A stretch of 14,476 nucleotides of DNA from CAUZEO01 sp963578625 (lineage in GTDB: Bacteria; Verrucomicrobiota; Kiritimatiellia; SLOV01). Location: the NCBI GenBank assembly GCA_963578625.1, contig CAUZEO010000105.1, forward strand, positions 1 through 14,476, in the 5' to 3' direction. Below, piece by piece: positions 8,751-14,476 of the stretch. Position 1 is the stretch's first letter, and each line of letters starts with the position of its first letter. The notes beneath the pieces were generated by a model that had not been told where the DNA came from, did no database searches, and saw only the letters and a program-made list of their open reading frames with translations. The position numbers were made by a program, and so were the translations under genes.

Positions 8751-8854
8751 GCTATCCGAGGCTCGATGTACAGATTATTCGCCCGTGTTGTAGTTGATCA
8801 GGTTCAAGAAACGCGAATGGAGCGAGCAAGACCTGGTTCGAAGCTGTTAGGTTG

Positions 8855-8911
8855 TCTTGAAAATTTCAAAATTCGACATTGCTCATTCGATATTCGAAAT
8901 TTCTGTTTCCC
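8855..8911 (+). repeat. AT-rich, partly palindromic dispersed repeat, copy A
   Basis: A run of TTCGA/TCGAA-type words forms an AT-rich, partly self-complementary patch. It includes AAAATTCGACATT at 8868-8880, ATTCGATATTCGAAATTTC at 8885-8903, and near-palindromes such as TTCGATATTCGAA. A C-rich tail (CCCCATCCCCATCCCC) follows. The 13-base core recurs at 5575-5587. It lies in the divergent intergenic region between the 1034-residue gene and the isomerase gene, so it could overlap promoters, but no clear -35/-10 pair is visible there. Confidence 0.4.
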
Positions 8912-9019
8912 CATCCCCATCCCCGGCGACGGACGGCTACCATGCAGAAATTGCGCGACACGTGCACCCCTCGCGGTGTAGTTTGCCAACGTAAGAACCT
9001 GAACCTTGGAGTCGGCCTC

Positions 9020-9697
9020 ATGAAGCGATCGGAAGTGAATAGATTAATCGAAGCGACGAAGAAGCTGATTCATGAACACGAGATCAGACTCCCTCCTTTT
9101 GCCTACTGGTCCCCGGCGGACTGGAAGACGAAGGGGCCGGAGTGCGACGAGATCCGGGACTGTATGCTGGGCTGGGACATTACCGATTTCGGGGTGGGAC
9201 GATTCGATGAGATCGGGCTGGTCGTTTTTACCATTCGCAACGGCCACCAGAAATTGCCGGCCTACCAGAATAAAACTTATTGCGAAAAACTTTTGATCGT
9301 TGGTGAAAAACAGGTTACGCCGAATCACTACCATGTCTTCAAAACCGAAGACATCATCAGCAAAGTGGGCGGAAATTTAGTGATTAACGTTCACAACACG
9401 ACGGCGGACGGCAAACTGGCGGATACTGATGTAAAAGTGGTTCTGGATGGTATCACGCACACGGTTTCCGCGGGAACGGAATTCGTTTTGAAAGCGGGCG
9501 AGTCCATTACCTTGACGCCGCACGTGTATCACGAGTTCTGGGCAGAAGAAGGGACGGGAACGGCCATTGTCGGCGAAGTATCAAAGACCAACGACGACAA
9601 CACCGACAATTTCTTCCTCGATCCGATCGGCCGGTTCCCGGAAATCGAAGAGGATTGCGAACCGGTGCATTTATTGTGCACGGAATATTCGGCGTAG
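9020..9697 (+). CDS. D-lyxose ketol-isomerase (cupin family)
   Basis: The 225-residue protein matches the usual length of the D-lyxose isomerase family (EC 5.3.1.15). These are cytoplasmic cupin enzymes that use a divalent metal, typically Mn2+, to interconvert D-lyxose with D-xylulose and D-mannose with D-fructose. MKRSEVNRLI followed by LPPFAYWSPADW is typical of the N-terminus. The metal ligands are visible: H103 and H105 in NHYHVF, E110, and H171 in HVYHEFW, at the same numbers I recall for the characterised E. coli O157 enzyme. The start at 9020 is preferred over in-frame codons back to 8879, because those would encode a low-complexity tail from the repeat region and TTGGAG precedes 9020 by 8 bases. 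The stop TAG lies inside a REP-like palindrome. The divergent glycosidase-like gene upstream and the following TIM-barrel-like gene suggest a sugar-catabolic setting. Confidence 0.93.
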   Translation: MKRSEVNRLIEATKKLIHEHEIRLPPFAYWSPADWKTKGPECDEIRDCMLGWDITDFGVGRFDEIGLVVFTIRNGHQKLPAYQNKTYCEKLLIVGEKQVTPNHYHVFKTEDIISKVGGNLVINVHNTTADGKLADTDVKVVLDGITHTVSAGTEFVLKAGESITLTPHVYHEFWAEEGTGTAIVGEVSKTNDDNTDNFFLDPIGRFPEIEEDCEPVHLLCTEYSA

Positions 9698-9720
9698 CAC
9701 GGGTATCCGACCCGTGTAGC
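9694..9720 (+). repeat. REP-like palindrome, copy 1
   Basis: The inverted repeat CACGGGT (9698-9704) and ACCCGTG (9710-9716) encloses the loop ATCCG. A stretch of 23 bases, 9694-9716, is identical to the reverse complement of copy 2. GTAG at its left edge supplies the TAG stop of the isomerase gene (9695-9697). The right flank GTAGCGAAGCCCC is nearly matched by the flank of copy 3 on the opposite strand. Confidence 0.8.
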
Positions 9721-9783
9721 GAAGCCCCAAGCACGCAACCTCTTTCAAAAACACGATATAGTATACTACGGAACAAACTGTCC

Positions 9784-9805
9784 AACCGCCGGCCCGGGCG
9801 GTTTT
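9784..9805 (+). terminator. Intrinsic terminator after the isomerase gene
   Basis: A perfect 7-bp stem, AACCGCC (9784-9790) and GGCGGTT (9797-9803), encloses the 6-base loop GGCCCG and runs into a short T-tract (TTTT, 9802-9805). It lies about 90 bases after the isomerase stop. It would separate that gene from the TIM-barrel-like gene downstream, although the T-tract is short. Confidence 0.6.
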
Positions 9806-9867
9806 CGCTCAATCGAATGGGAAGAGCTTGCTCCAACATTCACTTGCCATGATCTCCCCTTGCTCCA

Positions 9868-9889
9868 GGTCGGCCTTGGAAGGCCAACC
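9868..9889. repeat. Palindromic element of a second type (GGCCTT hairpin)
   Basis: A long hairpin has arms GGT-c-GGCCTT and AAGGCC-a-ACC, with one mismatch and a very tight turn. It is flanked by CTAC on the right. Size and flanks resemble a REP-like element, but only one copy is in this window. The rest of the 9698-10008 gap holds copy 1, the terminator at 9784, and no other supported feature. Confidence 0.45.
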
Positions 9890-10008
9890 TACAGCGCGCT
9901 CCGCCCCACGATTTTCAAACGAGCCTTGTTTGTGCTGCTCCGCCTCCACATCCCCGGGAGGCTAGCGGAAACATTGACAAATCCAGTTGCAAATCACGAC
10001 GGGAGAGT

Positions 10009-11895
10009 GTGAAGTGTTTTGATTACCTAATGACAAGTAGATTTTCACATGTTCATCTCGCAGGAGATTGGACGCCGCCATTCCATAGACCGGATCTATC
10101 GCTTCTGGAGGCATGCGATTTCGCTGCCGGACAAATGAAGCGCATCGGCTGCACAGCCATTCCGGTTAACTACATCATGACCCCATACCACCCGCTGTTT
10201 CATCTGTATCCTGAAGAAGTTTATATGTTCTTTGGCGCATATGGTGCGTCGTTGGATATGTTTGCGGCGACATCGTACAACCGCGACCTCTGGCCGCAGT
10301 GGTATCTGGCAAAGAACCTGGAGCGGCTTCAGTTGATGGGCGAGGCAGCGGAGCGCCACGGGCTGACAGGTTTGCTTATTCTGTGTGAACCGCGCATGCA
10401 ACATCCCGGGATCTTTGACCGGCATCCATCCTGGCGCGGACCTCGAGTGGACAATCCTAATATCAGCACCACGCCCGTCTATTCGCTCAATACCGATATT
10501 CCCGAAGTGCAGGATCACTACTGTCGGATGTTGCGCACGGTGCTGGACGCCGCGCCGGGAATACGCGACATCGTCTTCTTCTCCCAGGATAGCGGAGCGG
10601 GATTCAGTTTTGCCGAACATCTCTACTCGGGACCACATGGCGGACGACTGTATGCGAAGAAACCGCTTGTTCAACGAGTGATCGATTTCTGCTCGGTTCT
10701 GCGGGACGAGGGGCGGAAAACGCAGCCGAAGTTCGAAGTATCGTTGACAACCAGTTTTTCCATGGCTGAGCGCCGCGGTATTCATGCGGATGACTCGGAA
10801 GGAATTCATCTCGCGGTTCACGGCGCCGAGTCCTGGTGTGGTGGACTGGAAGACCAGTGGGCCTACGCCCAGTGCGGTGCGCAGCGACTGGAGGAAATCG
10901 GTTTCGAAGCAGCCCGGGAGGAACGCGTGGCCAAGTTCGGGCAAACCATGGAGTTGGCCCGGCAGCACGGCCGCCGACCGCGATGCATGAGTGAAGCTCC
11001 CAATGACCTGTTCTTTGAACTCAAGGTCGTCCCCAATCCCTGGGAACAACTCGAAATCCTCGAACGGTATGAACAGTGGGATGCCGACAGTATTTTTCTC
11101 CGTGGGTACCTCACGTCGGACGAAGAGAATCCCTACGACATCAATCAGGAGGCCCTGCGCCGGTTCTTGTCGGACAGGGATTGCTCCGCAACGCAAGCGG
11201 TTCACGATTCGCTGGCGGCGTGGGTACGAGAGCCGGTCATTGCGCCGCTCGAAGAAGCATTGCGAGCCGTGGAGACGGCGGTTCGAAACCGCCCCCACTA
11301 CCGGAATTTTATAGAGAGAGAAATGCCCCTCTTCCCGGGTCCGCTGGTCCCCGATCCTACCGCGCTTACGCAGGAGGAGAAGTCCTATTATTGGACCGTC
11401 GGCCATGAGACTCTTCAACGGCTGCATGGTCCGATGCATTGGGTCCCACGACTTGACAAACCTTCTGCCGGCTATGTGCTCGGCCAATTCAATGCATCGA
11501 CATTCCCCTCTCTGAAAAGTTCCTATGCAGCGTTCCAGGATGCACGGGAGAAAGCAGCCGGGGACGAAAACAGCATCGCCTGCATCGACGAGATCGAGCA
11601 GTACACACACATCTACGAGTGCCTGCAGCGGACAGCCTTCAACCTCGCCCAGATGGTCGTCCATTGGCTGCGTATCGAAGGGGTCGACGTACCGGATCCA
11701 CCGGCAATCGTCGAAGCAGAAATTGAGAATACCGAACAGTGGCGGACCGGTCTTGGGGATAGCCCGGACAAATGGGTCCGGTTGGCGCCCTACCCCGGGG
11801 TGATGTATTCAGCTCACAAGGGTCTTCCGGGACACCTGGAAGAGCGGATCCGGCTGATGCGCCGGCATCGGGGGGATACCATGCGGTGCATGTAA
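10009..11895 (+). CDS. Uncharacterised TIM-barrel glycosidase-like protein, probably cytoplasmic
   Basis: I do not recognise a named family for this 628-residue protein. It has no signal peptide or membrane segment. Residues about 10-370 read like alternating strands and helices of a TIM barrel: FSHVHLAGDW (12-21), GLTGLLILCEPRM (118-130), DIPEVQDHYCRMLRTVL (163-179), IRDIVFFSQDSGAGFS (185-200), DSIFLRGYLTS (360-370). D194 and E127 are exposed acids at predicted strand ends, as in many glycosidases. The C-terminal third is mostly helical, with many Trp, His and Glu residues. The GTG at 10009 has GGGAG only 3 bases upstream. ATG at 10030 is the alternative but has no Shine-Dalgarno. The frame is open upstream of GTG, so an eroded N-terminus is possible. 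It lies between a sugar isomerase and an MlrC-family hydrolase, which suggests a role in breakdown of an imported sugar. That function is inference. Confidence 0.75.
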   Translation: MKCFDYLMTSRFSHVHLAGDWTPPFHRPDLSLLEACDFAAGQMKRIGCTAIPVNYIMTPYHPLFHLYPEEVYMFFGAYGASLDMFAATSYNRDLWPQWYLAKNLERLQLMGEAAERHGLTGLLILCEPRMQHPGIFDRHPSWRGPRVDNPNISTTPVYSLNTDIPEVQDHYCRMLRTVLDAAPGIRDIVFFSQDSGAGFSFAEHLYSGPHGGRLYAKKPLVQRVIDFCSVLRDEGRKTQPKFEVSLTTSFSMAERRGIHADDSEGIHLAVHGAESWCGGLEDQWAYAQCGAQRLEEIGFEAAREERVAKFGQTMELARQHGRRPRCMSEAPNDLFFELKVVPNPWEQLEILERYEQWDADSIFLRGYLTSDEENPYDINQEALRRFLSDRDCSATQAVHDSLAAWVREPVIAPLEEALRAVETAVRNRPHYRNFIEREMPLFPGPLVPDPTALTQEEKSYYWTVGHETLQRLHGPMHWVPRLDKPSAGYVLGQFNASTFPSLKSSYAAFQDAREKAAGDENSIACIDEIEQYTHIYECLQRTAFNLAQMVVHWLRIEGVDVPDPPAIVEAEIENTEQWRTGLGDSPDKWVRLAPYPGVMYSAHKGLPGHLEERIRLMRRHRGDTMRCM

Positions 11896-11899
11896 CCGT

Positions 11900-11925
11900 G
11901 GTTAGGGTTTAGCCGCAGTCTAACC
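11900..11925. repeat. Inverted repeat directly after the TIM-barrel-like gene
   Basis: GGTTAG (11900-11905) and CTAACC (11920-11925) enclose a 14-base loop, GGTTTAGCCGCAGT. It starts 5 bases after the stop codon, the same 3'-end placement as the REP-like elements in this window. No T-run follows. It could stabilise the mRNA end or be a single copy of another palindromic family. Confidence 0.4.
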
Positions 11926-12041
11926 TGAGAGTTCGCCTGCGGGCCTTGGAAAAAAATCGTACTTCGGAATCGTGATCCGGGAGATTGGGCTGACGATTAC
12001 GGAAAACGATGACCGAACTTTCGATATGCATGATCAGGAGC

Positions 12042-12063
12042 GCCCCGGGGCCGGGGCTTGTTT
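12042..12063 (+). terminator. Possible intrinsic terminator before the MlrC-family gene
   Basis: The GC-rich stem GCCCC (12042-12046) and GGGGC (12053-12057), with loop GGGGCC, is followed by TTGTTT. It would end transcription from the TIM-barrel-like gene about 160 bases past its stop and leave the MlrC gene with its own promoter. The T-tract is imperfect, so the call is tentative. Confidence 0.4.
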
Positions 12064-12105
12064 CTGAGGATAACTCAGCTAACCATAAAGACTCAGACCA
12101 AGAGA

Positions 12106-12129
12106 CCCGAAAACCGAACACCGACAACC
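12106..12129 (+). repeat. Short degenerate CCGA-type tandem repeat in the MlrC leader
   Basis: Units of the type CCGAAAA, CCGAACA and CCGACAA run in succession just upstream of the MlrC start. The patch is low-complexity and purine/C-rich, unlike its surroundings. It may be a fragment of a dispersed repeat. Its position in the 5' leader leaves room for an effect on translation, which is not shown. Confidence 0.35.
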
Positions 12130-12150
12130 GCGTCCCGAGGCCCCGCTGAA

Positions 12151-13647
12151 ATGAAAATTCTCATTGCCGAGTGCTCGAAGGAAGTTTCGACGTTTAGCCC
12201 GGTCCTGACCCGGTATGAAGATTTCGTGATCACCTCCGGCGATACAATTCTCCAGGCCTATCGCGGCGGTGGACTGGAGATCAGCGGCGCCCTCAGCGTG
12301 TTCGATTCGCGGCCGGACGTCGAAGTCCATCCAACCTACTCTGCACGTTACATTACCTCCGGGGGAACGATGGCCGCCGCCGATTTCGATCGTCTCGCCG
12401 GCGAGCTTCTCGAGCAGATTCGCGTCGCGCCCCCCCCGGACGCCTTCTACTTCTGTCTCCACGGGGCGCTGGCCACCGAACAGTTCGACGATGCGGAGGG
12501 CTTTCTTCTCGCTGAGTCGCGAAAGATCCTGGGCGAATCGATTCCCATCGTAATCTCGCTGGACCTTCATTGCGTACTCACGGATGAAATGCTGACGCAC
12601 AGCACCGCAGCGGTGCTGTATCATACCTATCCTCATGTCGATTTTTTCGAAACCGGCGCCCGGGCAGCGCGTCTGTTGCTACGGATCCTGGATGAAGACC
12701 TGCATCCCGTATCGGCGAGAGTGGAGATTCCCGCGTTGGTACGCGGCGACGAATTGAGAACCGAAACCGGTCTCTTTGGTGAAATCGTCAAGTCAGCGCA
12801 GCAGGTCGAGGCCACCAGCCCGGGACTCTCGGCCGGAATGGTGATCGGGAATCCTTTCACTGATGTACCGGATCTGCGGAGTTACAGTCTCGTGGTCACC
12901 GACAATGATTCGAACATGGCGGAGCGCAAGGCGCTTCGCCTGGCTGATGATTTCTGGCGGGAGCACGAGAAGTTTCAGCAGCCTCTTACTTCCATGGCGG
13001 AAGCGATCCGGATTGCGGAGAACACGGAAGGCACGGTGGCAATTTTCGATCCGGCGGATGCCACCAGCTCCGGCGCCTCGGGAGACAGCAATGCAGTGAT
13101 GCGCGCGTTTATGGAGGCAAGTTTTTCGGGAACGGTGTTATCCCCCGTGGTGGATCCTCCGGCAGTGCAACTGGCATTTGCAGCAGGAAAAGGGAAATCG
13201 ATTGAGACCGTGCTGGGTGGCGTCCTGGATCCGAAGAGATTCGATCCGATTGAGGTGACAGCGCGGGTTCTCATGCTTTCCGATGGAAAATTTATCAACG
13301 AGTCACACGGGACGACCTGGGATGCCGGGCCTACGGCCGTACTGGAAGTCGGCACTCACATCATCGTCGCCACGACCCGGCCGGTCAGCCTGTATGATCG
13401 ATCACTTTTTCTTGCCCACCAGCAAGACCCGAAGCAGTTCGATGTAGTTGTGGTCAAGACGCCACATGCGCAGCCGCACATGTTCGACGACTGGTGTGCC
13501 CGCCGGCTGGTCGTCGACACTCCCGGCGCCACCAGCGCAAATCTGAGGAAGCTAGGGCATAAAAAATGCCGGCGGCCCGTATTTCCGCTGGATCAAGACG
13601 TGCGGTTTGAGCCACGAGCGAAGCTCTTCCGAAGGCCCCCCAAGTAG
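12151..13647 (+). CDS. M81/MlrC-family metallohydrolase
   Basis: The 498-residue length and motif order fit the M81 (microcystinase C, MlrC) family: an N-terminal DUF1485-type domain followed by a C-terminal MlrC domain. Visible motifs are FCLHGALATE (101-110), SLDLH (136-140) and LYHTYPHVDFFETG (156-169). D138, H140 and H162 have the spacing of the zinc ligands reported for MlrC, as I recall them. E11 in KEVSTFSP would be the N-terminal acid; most relatives have His where this protein has K10. SGASGDSNAVM in the C-terminal half matches the usual glycine-rich segment. The start at 12151 is chosen over codons back to 12058 because homology begins at MKILIAEC and GAGG precedes it by 10 bases. 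Despite the family name, most members are not microcystin degraders and their substrates are unknown. Here a sugar-linked amide or peptide conjugate is only a guess. The stop TAG lies in a REP-like palindrome. Confidence 0.9.
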   Translation: MKILIAECSKEVSTFSPVLTRYEDFVITSGDTILQAYRGGGLEISGALSVFDSRPDVEVHPTYSARYITSGGTMAAADFDRLAGELLEQIRVAPPPDAFYFCLHGALATEQFDDAEGFLLAESRKILGESIPIVISLDLHCVLTDEMLTHSTAAVLYHTYPHVDFFETGARAARLLLRILDEDLHPVSARVEIPALVRGDELRTETGLFGEIVKSAQQVEATSPGLSAGMVIGNPFTDVPDLRSYSLVVTDNDSNMAERKALRLADDFWREHEKFQQPLTSMAEAIRIAENTEGTVAIFDPADATSSGASGDSNAVMRAFMEASFSGTVLSPVVDPPAVQLAFAAGKGKSIETVLGGVLDPKRFDPIEVTARVLMLSDGKFINESHGTTWDAGPTAVLEVGTHIIVATTRPVSLYDRSLFLAHQQDPKQFDVVVVKTPHAQPHMFDDWCARRLVVDTPGATSANLRKLGHKKCRRPVFPLDQDVRFEPRAKLFRRPPK

Positions 13648-13670
13648 CACGGGTCGGATACCCGTGCTAC
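13644..13670 (-). repeat. REP-like palindrome, copy 2 (perfect)
   Basis: Perfect 11-bp arms GTAGCACGGGT (13644-13654) and ACCCGTGCTAC (13660-13670) enclose the loop CGGAT. It is inverted relative to copy 1. Its left arm provides the TAG stop of the MlrC-family gene (13645-13647). With copy 3 it fills the 55-base gap and the overlap between two convergent genes, where it could act as a bidirectional hairpin. Confidence 0.85.
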
Positions 13671-13702
13671 GTATTCATTCCCCCCGCACCTCGCCCTCGT
13701 CC

Positions 13703-14476
13703 CTATACCGGGACTCCGCTACACGGGCCGGATACCCGTGCCACGTCGACTTTAGTTCCGGTTCGTTCCGCTTCGGCCATTGCGGCGACGATTCGGAGTG
13801 GTTCCACGATGTGTTCGATCTCGTAGCCCGGCGCATCGGGTTCGCCGCGAACGGCGGCTGCGAATCCTCTCCAGTTGTAGTCGCCGCTTCGGGTCTGGAC
13901 CAGGACCGAGTCGGCGATCCGGCGCGGCTTCAGAACATCGTCATTCATGATCACGCTCAATTCGGCGCCGTTTCCTTCGCGATGCGGTCCTACGCTGCGA
14001 TAGATTGTCCCTCTCTCGTAATTGACGGTGAGGCTGTTTCGGTACTGGTCTCCGTCACGCACACAGAAGCTCGCGAAAATATTTGCCAGGGCGCCATTCT
14101 CAAACTCGATGCCAAGCTGCGCATTGTCGGCAGTAGGCCGTTTCGTGAATAACCTTGTGCTCAGCACATTGACGCATCTTGCCGGACCAAAGAGCCGAAC
14201 CAGATCGTTGACCTGGTAAATGCCCAGGCGGAAAATCGGCGCGGACGGACATTTCTCCTGATCGTCGTACCACCGTCCGTCCGGCTCTTCGCGATAGTGA
14301 GCCCAAACGTCTGCCCGGGCGGCGACGGGTGGACCCAGATCCATTGTCTCTTTCCACCCTACGATCACATCCAGATCCGGGCTGATGCCCGGGTTGGGCG
14401 AGTTCAGATGTATGATCCGCCCCAAATTTCGGGCTTCCTCAAGCACGCTCGCGGCCGCAATCGCATCGTCCTCAAA
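13703..14476 (-). CDS. Gfo/Idh/MocA-family oxidoreductase, C-terminal part
   Basis: The frame is open from the right edge to TAG at 13703-13705, giving 257 residues. The N-terminal Rossmann domain lies outside the window. What is seen is the alpha/beta C-terminal domain typical of NAD(P)-dependent sugar, inositol and amino-sugar dehydrogenases: LGIYQVNDLVRLFGPA, then ADNAQLGIEFENGALANIFAS, and a final segment with YEIEHIVEPLRIVAAMAEAE. In this family the first motif usually carries catalytic Asp...His or Asp...Tyr (as in LLDxGxY). Here the Asp position is Arg (FRLGIY), so activity may be altered. The last 12 residues (ARVSGPCSGVPV) come from REP-like copy 3 and its flank, suggesting that the original stop was lost or moved. 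The gene converges on the MlrC-family gene. Substrate unknown; a sugar-catabolic role fits the neighbours. Confidence 0.85.
   Translation of the reverse strand, partial: FEDDAIAAASVLEEARNLGRIIHLNSPNPGISPDLDVIVGWKETMDLGPPVAARADVWAHYREEPDGRWYDDQEKCPSAPIFRLGIYQVNDLVRLFGPARCVNVLSTRLFTKRPTADNAQLGIEFENGALANIFASFCVRDGDQYRNSLTVNYERGTIYRSVGPHREGNGAELSVIMNDDVLKPRRIADSVLVQTRSGDYNWRGFAAAVRGEPDAPGYEIEHIVEPLRIVAAMAEAERTGTKVDVARVSGPCSGVPV
13718..13745 (-). repeat. REP-like palindrome, copy 3 (diverged)
   Basis: This copy has the same orientation as copy 2, about 75 bases away. The 6-bp stem CACGGG and CCCGTG surrounds the conserved CGGAT loop, and the outer arms carry substitutions. It lies inside the 3' end of the Gfo/Idh/MocA gene and is read as codons there. 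Its left flank on the plus strand, GGGACTCCGCTACACGGG, mirrors the right flank of copy 1, so the repeated unit is longer than the palindrome. Confidence 0.7.

Noticed and set aside
8879..9019. N-terminal extension of the isomerase to 8879
   Set aside because: It would translate the AT-rich repeat and a C-rich tract. Family similarity and the Shine-Dalgarno both point to 9020.
9974..9979. TTGACA hexamer as -35 of the TIM-barrel-like gene
   Set aside because: No -10-like hexamer is present at 16-18 bases downstream; the single hexamer is not enough.
10096..11664. Long open frame of 522 codons on the minus strand
   Set aside because: It lies wholly antisense to the TIM-barrel-like gene. Its composition (rich in R, G, L, C) and lack of recognisable motifs fit a shadow of a GC-rich coding frame.
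11940..12040. Possible remnant coding sequence between the TIM-barrel-like and MlrC genes
   Set aside because: Short open stretches exist in several frames on both strands, but none has a motif or consistent codon bias.
13644..13745. Two nearby repeats as a CRISPR array
   Set aside because: The units are palindromic and diverged, there are only two here, they overlap gene ends, and no cas gene is present.

Overview
The window is chromosomal sequence from a Gram-negative-type bacterium. The coding sequence is GC-rich, with mostly G or C in third positions. Large exported proteins with N-terminal signal peptides combine Ig-like, TIM-barrel, amidotransferase-like and LamG-like parts. The neighbours are a Gfo/Idh/MocA oxidoreductase, an M81/MlrC protein and a D-lyxose isomerase, and intergenic palindromes are scattered between the genes. 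Together this resembles uncultured polysaccharide-degrading lineages (PVC group, Hydrogenedentota and similar). That placement is inference from style, not from a marker gene. No rRNA, tRNA, CRISPR array, integrase or transposase was seen.

Layout. Positions 1-4874 (minus strand) hold two tightly spaced genes: a 1218-residue secreted multidomain protein of glycoside-hydrolase type, then, 4 bases after its stop, a secreted CBM9-like protein that runs off the left edge. Positions 4875-5645 hold no intact gene. They contain an AT-rich putative promoter for the minus-strand operon and a decayed plus-strand coding relic (about 4920-5498), one stretch of which closely matches the gene at 10009. Positions 5646-8750 (minus) hold a 1034-residue paralogue of the 1218-residue protein that lacks its C-terminal LamG-like domain.

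To the right, transcription switches to plus: D-lyxose ketol-isomerase (9020-9697), an uncharacterised probably cytoplasmic TIM-barrel-like protein (10009-11895), and an M81/MlrC-family metallohydrolase (12151-13647). A partial Gfo/Idh/MocA oxidoreductase (13703 to the right edge, minus) converges on the last of these. Three copies of a REP-like palindrome sit at the 3' ends of the isomerase, MlrC and Gfo/Idh genes. Two of them supply the stop codon, and the third is translated as a C-terminal tail.

Working together (inference): the exported CBM9 and glycosidase-like proteins could bind and cut an extracellular glycan. The cytoplasmic isomerase, TIM-barrel protein, Gfo/Idh enzyme and MlrC hydrolase could then process the released sugars or conjugates. 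The most novel-looking item is the pair of large paralogues, which I cannot assign to a known glycoside hydrolase family.
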